Source: Cryomorphaceae bacterium (GTDB lineage Bacteria; Bacteroidota; Bacteroidia; Flavobacteriales; Crocinitomicaceae). Taken from it: a DNA stretch of 6,099 nucleotides. Shown here in pieces: positions 1-6,099 of this stretch (its first letter is position 1; each line of letters starts with the position of its first letter). A model generated the notes under the pieces. The model did no database searches, was not told the DNA's origin, and saw only the letters and a program-made list of their open reading frames with translations. The stretch spans positions 1 through 6,099 of the forward strand of contig JAJTDX010000157.1 in assembly GCA_021298235.1 (NCBI GenBank), given 5' to 3'. Both the position numbers and the translations under genes were made by a program.

Positions 1-2555
1 CTGACCTCCCGGACACGTCGTACCGCCTCCCGTAAACTGAGAAGTAACTATAACCGTAGCCGTAACAGGACTGCTACCTGTATTCACACCATTGAAGATC
101 GTTATGTTACCTGTTCCGGATGACAAAAGTCCTATCGAAGGAAGATCGTTCGTCCATGTATAACTTGTGCCAGTACCCGTGAAAACAACTAACTGTGTGG
201 GTGAACCGTTGCAGATTACCTGATCCGAAGGATCGTTCACCAATGGTGATGGATTGACAGTGATCGTATACTGTGCAGGGGTTCCCGGACAAGCCAGCGC
301 ACCCGTTGTAGAAGCTACTGCCTCAATCGTCAGTACCTGCGGTGTTTGCTCAGTATGACTCAATGCAAATGCCGGTATACTCGATGTTCCACTTGTCTGA
401 TTAACCCCATTCAAGCCTGCTGGCTGACCGGCAACATTCCAGCTGAACGTTGCTCCGGTTGTCGATGAACTCAATGTAACCAACTGTGTCGTCCCTCCCG
501 TACAGATCGTCTGTGGCAATGGACTGAACTGAACTCCAGGTGATGGGTTTACGGTTAGACTGAACTGTTCGGCTATTCCCGAACAACCGGATGCCTGTGG
601 TGTAACACTGTATAGAAGTGTAACAGGGTTCGTGCCGCTGTTCCCAACAATCACTCCGGTAAGTGGTCCGTTGCCTGTCGTGGCATATCCGCTTACTGTC
701 GGAGGGATCGATCCCGCATTTGTCAATGACCAGTTATAGTTCGTTAATGCTACATCCGAGACAAATACTGGTGTATTGAAAGCACTGCCACCACAGATCG
801 TTTGTGCTGAAATAGCAGAAAGATCAGGGATCGGGTTAACATTGATCGTATAAGTGAATGGGGTACCAGGACAACCGTTTGCTTCAGGGGTAACCGTATA
901 GGTAACCGTACCCTGAACAACTCCCGAATTCGACAGAACCATCGAAGGAAGATCTCCTGTACCCGTTGCCGTAAATCCTGTCACTGATCCCGAAGTGACC
1001 GATCCAACCCAACTGAAAGTCGTGCCGGCTGTAAGACTTGTCCATGTAACCGCTGCACTCGAACTACCGGAACAGATCGTCGCACTGCTAACTGTATTGC
1101 TCAATAAGGGTGTTGGATAAACAGTGATCGTCAATAACTCAGGTGTTCCTGTACACGAATTTGCTGTCGGCGTGACACTAACCGTGGACGTAACCGTATT
1201 ACTCCCCGTATTCTGAACAGCAAAAGATGAGATAGACCCACTTCCGCTTGCAACCAAACCAATAGATGGGGTATTATTCGTCCAGTTATAGACCGTGCCG
1301 GAAACACTGCCCGTGATAGTAATGGCTGCTGTACTCGCACCGTTACACAATGCCTGATCACCAATAGGATCTACTGTCGGTGTCGGATTAACTGTTACTG
1401 TAAACAATTCTGGAGACCCACTACAGGTAACTGCGCCTACAGTAAAAGACGGAATAACCGAAAAATCTGAACTCACCGCTATGTTCGATGGATTGGTCGC
1501 TGTAAAACTCAAGGATCCTGTGCCACCCGATCCAGAACCAATCCCTGAATTACTGCTCGTCCAGGTGAAAAGGGTACCGGGAACTGAATTTGCAGGTGTG
1601 AAAGTTACCGTTGCGCCATTGCAGACACTTTGATCGTTAATTGGATTCACAGATAGCTGTGGAAGAACGGTAATTGTCAATACAAATGGTGGTCCGGCAC
1701 ATCCTCCACTTGCAGAGGCAACAGGTGTAACCTGATAAGTCAATGTTTGTGCCGAAGCGGATGGGTTAATCAATGTTTGGTTGACAGAAGAGGTTGGAAC
1801 TGCTGAGGAGCTTTCACCTGTTACCAATGCGTTTGCAGGAACAGCCCAGGTATACTGACTTCCGGAAGGAATCACATTCGGCAATTGATCGGAAGGCACA
1901 AAACTTATGACCGTTCCGGAACATACTGTCAATGCTGTATTTGCGATAAATGGGATGGCATTTGCTGTCACTATTAACTGATCAGTGACGGCGGGACACG
2001 GTCCATTACCAGTAGTCGTTACAGTGAGGGTAGCTTGACCATTGAAAGAAACCGGAGGTGTCCACGTTGGAGATGAGATTGATGCTGATGGCGAAAAGGT
2101 TCCTCCCGAATTAGAAGACCAAACAACGCCGGTTGCTGTTCCTGAGAAGGTTGCATTCAGCGCTGGTGTGGATCCCGATTGACAGATTATCTGATCAGCA
2201 CCTGCACTCACAACCGGTGGTGGAAGTACCTGAATCTGTACATTATCAGAAGCCGGCAGACAAGGTCCAACAGGATCATCAGTAGTTAAGGTTAAGGTGA
2301 TCGTTCCGGTAAATCCTGCAGGAGGAGTATATGAGCTCGTCAGGGAGGAAGAGTTGGAGAACGAACCACCCCCTGCCGTTGTCCATTGACCCTGCGATGC
2401 TGCACCACCAATCAAACCGTTCAAATTCACCGACTGGTTAATGCAGATCGGCGCATAATTGCCTGCCTCTGCTGTGGCGCTTAAGTTCACAATAGTTGTT
2501 GTTGTTGCAATAACCGTTGGACATGGGCTTTGAGGATCCGTATAAGTTAGCGATA
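1..2555 (-). repeat. Tandem array of nine ~86-100-residue Ig-like/PKD-like modules
   Basis: Approximate module limits, in protein order, are 2555-2215, 2215-1955, 1955-1655, 1655-1380, 1380-1110, 1110-830, 830-543, 543-250 and 250-1 (last one cut by the edge). The cysteine-containing opening motif recurs near 2441, 2183, 1920, 1621, 1345, 1071, 791, 501 and 211, a period of about 258-299 bases. The first two modules belong to one type (core W-[ST]-x-x-GG-[ST]-F-S, then TPP..F-x-G, then a late PC followed by [AV][ST]D). The later ones, most clearly from 1655 onward, belong to another (CNG/CSG opening, TxxxWT core, late CxGTP, VNPxP linker). The copies are clearly diverged at DNA level, so this is an old domain array rather than a recent expansion. 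Confidence 0.82.
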
Positions 2556-2562
2556 ACACAAT
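1..2562 (-). CDS. Same giant protein, repeat-rich continuation in the -1 frame (partial, runs off left edge)
   Basis: Read on the minus strand in the frame whose codons end at position 1, this stretch has no stop codon for more than 2,500 bases. It continues the protein begun at 4481 after a one-base slip, and restoring one base gives the natural join VVFPLAEIVLSLTYTDPQ. It encodes about 854 residues, very rich in Thr, Ser, Gly, Val and Asn and almost free of charged residues. It is made of nine Ig-like/PKD-like modules, each opening with a motif such as DQxICNG and closing with CxGTPxxxTITVNPxP. Such modules are common in giant Bacteroidota surface proteins, often ones carrying a C-terminal type IX sorting or gliding-motility-associated domain; that end lies outside the window. 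The segment has no signal peptide or convincing start of its own, so I read it as the rest of the upstream gene rather than a separate gene. It could be a dead fragment if the frameshift is real. Confidence 0.82.
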   Translation of the reverse strand, partial: MVLSLTYTDPQSPCPTVIATTTTIVNLSATAEAGNYAPICINQSVNLNGLIGGAASQGQWTTAGGGSFSNSSSLTSSYTPPAGFTGTITLTLTTDDPVGPCLPASDNVQIQVLPPPVVSAGADQIICQSGSTPALNATFSGTATGVVWSSNSGGTFSPSASISSPTWTPPVSFNGQATLTVTTTGNGPCPAVTDQLIVTANAIPFIANTALTVCSGTVISFVPSDQLPNVIPSGSQYTWAVPANALVTGESSSAVPTSSVNQTLINPSASAQTLTYQVTPVASASGGCAGPPFVLTITVLPQLSVNPINDQSVCNGATVTFTPANSVPGTLFTWTSSNSGIGSGSGGTGSLSFTATNPSNIAVSSDFSVIPSFTVGAVTCSGSPELFTVTVNPTPTVDPIGDQALCNGASTAAITITGSVSGTVYNWTNNTPSIGLVASGSGSISSFAVQNTGSNTVTSTVSVTPTANSCTGTPELLTITVYPTPLLSNTVSSATICSGSSSAAVTWTSLTAGTTFSWVGSVTSGSVTGFTATGTGDLPSMVLSNSGVVQGTVTYTVTPEANGCPGTPFTYTINVNPIPDLSAISAQTICGGSAFNTPVFVSDVALTNYNWSLTNAGSIPPTVSGYATTGNGPLTGVIVGNSGTNPVTLLYSVTPQASGCSGIAEQFSLTVNPSPGVQFSPLPQTICTGGTTQLVTLSSSTTGATFSWNVAGQPAGLNGVNQTSGTSSIPAFALSHTEQTPQVLTIEAVASTTGALACPGTPAQYTITVNPSPLVNDPSDQVICNGSPTQLVVFTGTGTSYTWTNDLPSIGLLSSGTGNITIFNGVNTGSSPVTATVIVTSQFTGGGTTCPGGQ

Positions 2563-2580
2563 TCGGCAAGTGGAAAAACA
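2547..2580 (-). other. Frameshift junction (-1) inside the giant PKD gene
   Basis: The upstream frame reads ENIVVFPLAELCYR and then stops (TAA at 2549-2547). The -1 frame reads IVLSLTYTDPQ from 2562 onward and stays open to the window edge. One added base restores the frame, either in the A run of GAATTG (2562-2563) or in the five-base T run (plus-strand A run 2574-2578). The first repair keeps the usual PKD end strand followed by an FPLAE-type linker, so I prefer it slightly. The -1 frame has a stop near 2639, so the change must lie between there and 2547. A homopolymer slip in the sequencing or assembly would explain this, and so would a genuine inactivating mutation. Confidence 0.8.
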
Positions 2581-4481
2581 ACAATGTTTTCGGAGGTCGA
2601 ATCCGTGCCACACTCGTTGGTTGCCAATAAGTAAAAGTCATAAGTTCCCGGTAAGGGAATTGTTACAGCTCCGGAATTTAAAAACGTGCTTGATCCTGGA
2701 GTCGGCGCATTAGCGGAGGGGGTTATATTATCAGGATTGAAGTTCCAGAAAAATGTCAACGGTGTTTCGCTAAGGCATGAATCTATCGTTACTACTGGAA
2801 TGAAGGAACTCCCTTCACAGAGATTCGGTGGATTTTGAAGTTGCGCGACCGGTTTATCTTTAATCGTGATCAGTTCCGTATGTACTGTTGGAAGACACTG
2901 TGTCCCGGGAACCAAAGGATTTAGAGAAGCGGTAAGTTCGATCTGGTAAACTCCCGGTTGAGTAAAACTGAATTCAGGTTCAAAAGCATTCGAATTTGTG
3001 GGGTTCACACCGGGTCCATTTCCACAGTTAACCGGCTGAACAAGCGTCACATCCCAATCAAAGATCTCATCGATGTTACACAACGGTTCTTGCGTATTGT
3101 TATCCGGCGTTATGTCTACAGGTAAACACGCCGAAGCAAATGGAAGATCAAAATCAGCGACAACTGGGCCTACTACGCAGATGGTCTTCGTAATGGAATC
3201 AACGCCACAGTCGTTACCAGCAAATAATGTTACCTCATATGTACCCGGCACACTGAACTGTACGTTTAACTGGCTGGAGCCGGGTGTCCAACCATACCAG
3301 TTGTAATTTTGCTGCGTAGCGTCAAGTATGTAATTGCCCCCATTTCCAAGTACCCCCGTCAAGGTATACGTTGACGGTTCGATCTCCCAGAAAAACCCAT
3401 AGATTGTATCGCAATAACCCTGAGAAACATTAGCGCCCGGAAAGGTTTCGTCCGTGATCAAAACATTATCTCCAATACACACGGTTGTTTTGTCAATACT
3501 AAAATCAGCTTCAAGGGTCTCTGAAACCTGAATTGGGCCGATGGCAGCGAAAGTTCCTGCAGGATTACAGCCATTTGATGCAGTGATCTGAATGGAATAG
3601 GAATCTTCGTAAGGGTTACTGTTTATCACAGTCGTCGTTCCACAGGAATTTACGTTGAAATTGTGGAAATAGGAATAAGGGAGTGTTCCCAGACCATCGA
3701 GCACTATCGGTGCAGAACCGTCATTTACCTGAATGGTATATGTAGTTCCTGGTGGTTCAAATGGTGCGGATATAATAATCTCATAGTCATTTGGTTTACA
3801 AAATGACAACCCGGATCCGGCAATGGTCAGAGCAGGAGGTGTTGAACCATTATAAACAATGTATTCGCGGGTTTCCGAACATCCATTTGGAAATGTAACA
3901 GTGTAGGTTAAATTGTACTCACCAGGTGCATAAACATGTGTTATCGGTGTTGGTGAAGATGTGCCGGATAAAGTGCCGTCTCCCCAATTGATAGAATAAG
4001 TAGTGCCCGGTGGGTATGCTGAAACGTTTGGGTCGGTGAAAGAGAAATTAAAGTTTATGATATTATTATTACATCTTCTGAAAATGATATCTCCATTGAA
4101 GGTGGAAGTGGTAACTCCGGATCCAGAAGCATTCAAGGATGGATTGAAAGAAGGAAGAACGACCACATTCACCTGGGCCTGATCTCCCTGAATCGTTAGT
4201 GAAGTGGTGTAATTTCCGTCATTATTGTATTGTACAGTATGCGGACCCATCTGATTCGATGAGTTGGGTGAGCCGCCCTGAAAATTCCAGTTCGTGTTGG
4301 CATTGGGTAAATACCCCGTAGACGTGTTGAAATAGGTGATGGACTGTCCTTCACATATTGTTATTGTGCCATTACTTTGAACCGGATCGGAAACGAAAGA
4401 TACGTTTTGAGCAATTACCGAAAGATTTGAGAAGCATACAGCAAGAAGTACCAGTATTTTCAGCACATTCCGAAGTCGCAT
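2547..4481 (-). CDS. Giant PKD-domain secreted/surface protein, N-terminal part (frame ends at a frameshift)
   Basis: This is the N-terminal 644 residues of a very large exported protein, probably an adhesin or surface-layer component; no enzymatic motif is visible. Residues 1-25 are a signal peptide (basic MRLRNVLK, hydrophobic core, end at SVIAQ). About six PKD/Ig-like modules follow, roughly at 29-108, 127-210, 218-320, 323-437, 440-540 and 543-636. The clearest PKD marks are WGDG at 166-169 with HVYAPGEY at 182-189, and the terminal strands VPGTYEVTL (411-419), QPGVYQIELTA (508-518) and LPGTYDFYLLATNECG (610-625). I chose the ATG at 4481 because it puts the signal peptide at the N-terminus; an in-frame ATG at 4541 would add 20 unlikely residues. 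There is no Shine-Dalgarno sequence, which is usual in Bacteroidota. The final residues (LCYR) and the stop at 2547-2549 look like frameshift product, because the -1 frame continues as a matching protein. PKD modules normally mediate protein or carbohydrate contacts outside the cell. The exact ligand is unknown. Confidence 0.85.
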   Translation of the reverse strand: MRLRNVLKILVLLAVCFSNLSVIAQNVSFVSDPVQSNGTITICEGQSITYFNTSTGYLPNANTNWNFQGGSPNSSNQMGPHTVQYNNDGNYTTSLTIQGDQAQVNVVVLPSFNPSLNASGSGVTTSTFNGDIIFRRCNNNIINFNFSFTDPNVSAYPPGTTYSINWGDGTLSGTSSPTPITHVYAPGEYNLTYTVTFPNGCSETREYIVYNGSTPPALTIAGSGLSFCKPNDYEIIISAPFEPPGTTYTIQVNDGSAPIVLDGLGTLPYSYFHNFNVNSCGTTTVINSNPYEDSYSIQITASNGCNPAGTFAAIGPIQVSETLEADFSIDKTTVCIGDNVLITDETFPGANVSQGYCDTIYGFFWEIEPSTYTLTGVLGNGGNYILDATQQNYNWYGWTPGSSQLNVQFSVPGTYEVTLFAGNDCGVDSITKTICVVGPVVADFDLPFASACLPVDITPDNNTQEPLCNIDEIFDWDVTLVQPVNCGNGPGVNPTNSNAFEPEFSFTQPGVYQIELTASLNPLVPGTQCLPTVHTELITIKDKPVAQLQNPPNLCEGSSFIPVVTIDSCLSETPLTFFWNFNPDNITPSANAPTPGSSTFLNSGAVTIPLPGTYDFYLLATNECGTDSTSENIVVFPLAELCYR

Positions 4482-4523
4482 AGTTAGAAACGATTTTGTA
4501 CTACACATAAGGCAATAGCAGAC

Positions 4524-4547
4524 CAATTTAATTGTTTGCAATTTAAT
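4524..4547. repeat. Nine-base direct repeat CAATTTAAT in the leader of the giant PKD gene
   Basis: CAATTTAAT occurs at 4524-4532 and again at 4539-4547, with a 15-base period. It lies 43-66 bases upstream of the start codon at 4481, inside the presumed untranslated leader. It may be a binding site pair or simply low-complexity AT-rich sequence. Confidence 0.3.
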
Positions 4548-4566
4548 GTTTATTCACGTTCGGGTC

Positions 4567-4581
4567 ATCCTAAAAAAGGAT
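4567..4581 (-). other. Small hairpin in the leader of the giant PKD gene
   Basis: ATCCT (4567-4571) and AGGAT (4577-4581) are perfect inverted arms around a five-base A loop (T loop in the minus-strand RNA). If transcription starts near 4582 the hairpin would be at the very 5' end of the mRNA, where such structures can protect against decay. A five-pair stem is weak, and it is not followed by a T run, so I do not call it a terminator. Confidence 0.25.
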
Positions 4582-4587
4582 AGTTAC

Positions 4588-4617
4588 GAAACATAATTTG
4601 TTGATAGGTGCCGAAAA
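4588..4617 (-). promoter_or_regulatory. Candidate Bacteroidota-type promoter for the giant PKD gene
   Basis: On the minus strand TATGTTTC (4595-4588) matches TAnnTTTG except at its last base, and a TTTTC stretch (4617-4613) sits 17 bases upstream as a weak -33 element. Transcription would start near 4582, giving a leader of about 100 bases that begins almost exactly at the 4567-4581 hairpin. The match is weaker than for the plus-strand promoter. Confidence 0.28.
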
Positions 4618-4632
4618 TGGCACATTCTAATC

Positions 4633-4663
4633 TTAACCATACAAATTTCGGTTAATTGTAACC
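4633..4663. promoter_or_regulatory. Clustered inverted GGTTAA half sites, possible operator
   Basis: TTAACC at 4633-4638 pairs with GGTTAA at 4650-4655 across an 11-base spacer. The second half site also forms a tighter dyad, GGTTA (4650-4654) with TAACC (4659-4663) across ATTG. So three alternating copies of one half site lie within 31 bases, between the two candidate promoters. That spacing fits a regulator dimer binding site controlling one or both genes, but chance is possible in AT-rich DNA. Confidence 0.3.
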
Positions 4664-4687
4664 TTCTGAAAAAACAGGCCATAAAAA

Positions 4688-4719
4688 TTTTTCATTTTTA
4701 AGTATAAATGCTTACTTTG
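4688..4719 (+). promoter_or_regulatory. Candidate Bacteroidota-type promoter for the IgGFc-binding-family gene
   Basis: TTACTTTG at 4712-4719 differs from the Bacteroidota -7 consensus TAnnTTTG at one position. A T-rich TTTTTC element at 4688-4693 lies 18 bases upstream, where the loose -33 TTTG element is expected. Transcription would start near 4725, leaving a leader of about 31 bases before the ATG at 4757. This is pattern matching only. Confidence 0.4.
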
Positions 4720-4756
4720 TGTGGATATTGGTTATGGCAATACTAAGATTAAACGA

Positions 4757-6099
4757 ATGAAAATCAAATTATTACTACTTTTCACGCTTTTGGTAAATGT
4801 GGCCAATGCACAGCTTGACACTTCTTTTTGGTTCGTTGCTCCGGAAGTTGCCCAGCAACATGGCGACCGTCCTGTTGTTTTTCGATTTGCAACACTTGCC
4901 AATCCTGCTACCGTGACCGTATTGCAACCAGCTAATCCCCTATTCCCCGCTCAAACCCTTAACATACCTGCCAATTCGGCACAAACGCTCGATCTGACAA
5001 CCTGGATAGACATGGTAGAGAACAAACCGGCTAATACCGTACTTGATTTCGGGTTTCACATCACATCAACGGCTCAGATCAGTGCATATTATGAGGTAAC
5101 TCCCACTTGTAACTGTAATCCGGATATATTCTCACTGAAAGGCAAAAATTCCATCGGATCGACCTTTTTTACCCCTTTTCAGAATTTCCTGAACAATGCG
5201 TCATACGCCAGATCAGCATTTAACGTTGTCGCTACGGAAGATAACACAACAATAACGATAACACCATCACAGAATATCATAGGACATGCTGCAGGTATTC
5301 CCTTCACTATTACGTTGAATACCGGTCAGACGTTTTGCGCTGAAGCATCCAGTACGAGTGCCGGTCAACACCTCAGTGGATCTATTGTCTCGAGTGACAA
5401 GCCTGTGGCAGTGACTCTTTCAGATGATACGGCAGAAGGAACTCCCTATGGCGGCTGTGCAGACCTCATGGGGGATCAGCTTATTCCTACAGATATTATT
5501 GGTAAAGAGCATATTGCGATTAAAGGTTATCTGAACGGCCCGGATAAAGTATATGTTCTTGCAACACAAAACACAACAAGTGTGAGTATAGACGGAACCA
5601 ACGTTGGAACAATCAATGCCGGTCAGACTTATGTGCATACCCTAAGTAATCCAACGGCTTACATTGAATCAGACAAACCATGCTATGTACTTCACCAGTC
5701 AGGATTCGGATGTGAGGTTGGTGAGGCGATTCTCCCTCCGATCGTTTGTACCGGTTCCAACATCGTTGCTTTTACTCGTTCGACGAATGAATTTTTTGCA
5801 ATCAATCTCCTTGTGCCAGCAGGTGACGAAGGGAATTTTACCTTTAACGGCGCGCCGGGAATCATCAATGCGGCAAGTTTCAATTTCGTTCCCGGTACTG
5901 CGAATGCCTGGATGTATGCACAGATAGATGCTTCTGCGCTCATCGCTCAGGGCCAGGCAGCAAGAATTGAAAATCCCAATAAGTTCCATATGGGGCTGAT
6001 ACACGGAGGAGCAAATTCAGGCTGCAAGTTCGGTTACTTTAGTGACTTTGCTTCGTTCAGGTATACGATCGATGTCAACGATGAAAGCCTTTCCGAGGG
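4757..6099 (+). CDS. IgGFc-binding-family secreted protein, N-terminal part (partial, runs off right edge)
   Basis: The visible 447 residues begin with a signal peptide (MKIKLLLLF, hydrophobic core, ANA at 16-18, probable cut before Q19). The mature protein opens with FWFVAPEV (24-31). It then carries the hallmarks I associate with the IgGFc-binding protein N-terminal domain: a STFFTPFQ-like strand, YARSAFNVVATEDNTT followed by a TITITPS strand, a GHAAGIPFTITLNTGQTF segment, SSDKPVAVTLSDD, the signature GGCADLMGDQ at 232-241 followed by IPTDIIGKEH, then CYVLHQSGFGCEVGEAILPP (309 onward) and HMGLIHGG..SGCKFGYFSDF (411-432). Cysteines at 118, 120, 194, 234, 309, 319 and 331 could form disulfides after export. 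The family is named after a mammalian mucus protein; in bacteria its ligand is not established, so IgG binding should not be assumed. Bacteroidota members are often longer, with PKD modules and a type IX sorting domain further on, which cannot be seen here. The ATG lacks a clear Shine-Dalgarno sequence. The frame is intact throughout. Confidence 0.85.
   Translation, partial: MKIKLLLLFTLLVNVANAQLDTSFWFVAPEVAQQHGDRPVVFRFATLANPATVTVLQPANPLFPAQTLNIPANSAQTLDLTTWIDMVENKPANTVLDFGFHITSTAQISAYYEVTPTCNCNPDIFSLKGKNSIGSTFFTPFQNFLNNASYARSAFNVVATEDNTTITITPSQNIIGHAAGIPFTITLNTGQTFCAEASSTSAGQHLSGSIVSSDKPVAVTLSDDTAEGTPYGGCADLMGDQLIPTDIIGKEHIAIKGYLNGPDKVYVLATQNTTSVSIDGTNVGTINAGQTYVHTLSNPTAYIESDKPCYVLHQSGFGCEVGEAILPPIVCTGSNIVAFTRSTNEFFAINLLVPAGDEGNFTFNGAPGIINAASFNFVPGTANAWMYAQIDASALIAQGQAARIENPNKFHMGLIHGGANSGCKFGYFSDFASFRYTIDVNDESLSE

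Larger units (their letters stand above)
4482..4756. other. Divergent intergenic region with shared control sequences
   Basis: These 275 bases separate the two divergent start codons and hold no supportable gene. The region is clearly more AT-rich than the flanking coding sequence. It contains candidate promoters facing each way, a cluster of GGTTAA-type half sites (4633-4663), a short hairpin (4567-4581) and a 9-bp direct repeat (4524-4532 and 4539-4547). No tRNA, rRNA or recognised riboswitch was seen. Confidence 0.7.

Noticed and set aside
1..2500. CRISPR array or other noncoding tandem repeat
   Set aside because: The periodicity of ~258-299 bases comes from protein modules in one long open frame. 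There are no short identical repeats with unique spacers.
2547..2590. Programmed -1 ribosomal frameshifting at the T run
   Set aside because: The zero-frame codons are GTT GTT TTT CCA. They do not form an X-XXY-YYZ slippery heptamer, because only one of the two tRNAs could re-pair, and I see no strong stem-loop just downstream. An indel is simpler.
2438..2641. Minus-strand 67-residue open frame across the frameshift junction
   Set aside because: It is in the third frame, is not used by either half of the giant gene, and its composition (YCNNNNYC, basic end) does not resemble either side.
3073..3306. Plus-strand small open frame within the giant gene
   Set aside because: It lies opposite a well-supported PKD coding region, shows no recognisable domain or start signal, and is a shadow of the real frame.
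4482..4541. Longer start for the giant gene at the ATG at 4541
   Set aside because: It adds 20 residues with three cysteines ahead of an otherwise standard signal peptide, and it starts inside the AT-rich leader. The ATG at 4481 fits export.
4567..4581. Rho-independent terminator in the intergenic region
   Set aside because: The genes are divergent, so no transcript should end here; the stem is only five pairs and no T run follows it.
5420..6004. Several small open frames overlapping the IgGFc-binding-family gene on both strands
   Set aside because: They overlap one another and a strongly supported coding frame, with no motif or upstream signals of their own.

Overview
The window looks like a stretch of a Bacteroidota chromosome, perhaps from a Flavobacteriales-type marine or freshwater lineage, although the finer placement is weak. 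Three things point there. Both genes encode very large Ser/Thr/Gly-rich secreted proteins built from PKD or PKD-like modules. The signal peptides end in AQ/NAQ. Start codons lack a Shine-Dalgarno sequence and sit in AT-rich leaders with TTTG-type promoter elements. Nothing here is an RNA gene, CRISPR array, transposon or phage gene.

Layout: positions 1-4481 (minus strand) hold the 5' portion of one giant cell-surface or secreted protein gene that runs off the left edge. It starts at 4481 with a signal peptide. The first ~640 residues are about six heterogeneous PKD-type modules. Then come at least nine tandem Ig-like/PKD-like repeats of roughly 86-100 residues, the last cut by the window edge. 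A single-base frameshift splits the reading frame: the N-terminal frame stops at 2547-2549, and the -1 frame then stays open from about 2640 down to base 1. Adding one base near 2562-2578 would give one continuous 1,494-codon reading frame. It is therefore either a real disruption or a sequencing/assembly error.

Positions 4482-4756 are a 275-base AT-rich divergent intergenic region with candidate promoters for both genes, a clustered GGTTAA dyad, a small hairpin and a 9-bp direct repeat. Positions 4757-6099 (plus strand) hold the start of a second secreted protein, which runs off the right edge and matches the IgGFc-binding protein N-terminal domain family.

The two genes are divergently transcribed from a shared control region and both encode exported, adhesin-like proteins. 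A joint role in surface attachment, or export by the type IX secretion system, is a reasonable inference. The C-terminal sorting domains that would prove it lie outside the window on both sides. I do not see a demonstrably new system. The notable points are the frameshift, the two-class repeat array with an invariant cysteine pair, and the dyad cluster in the shared regulatory region.
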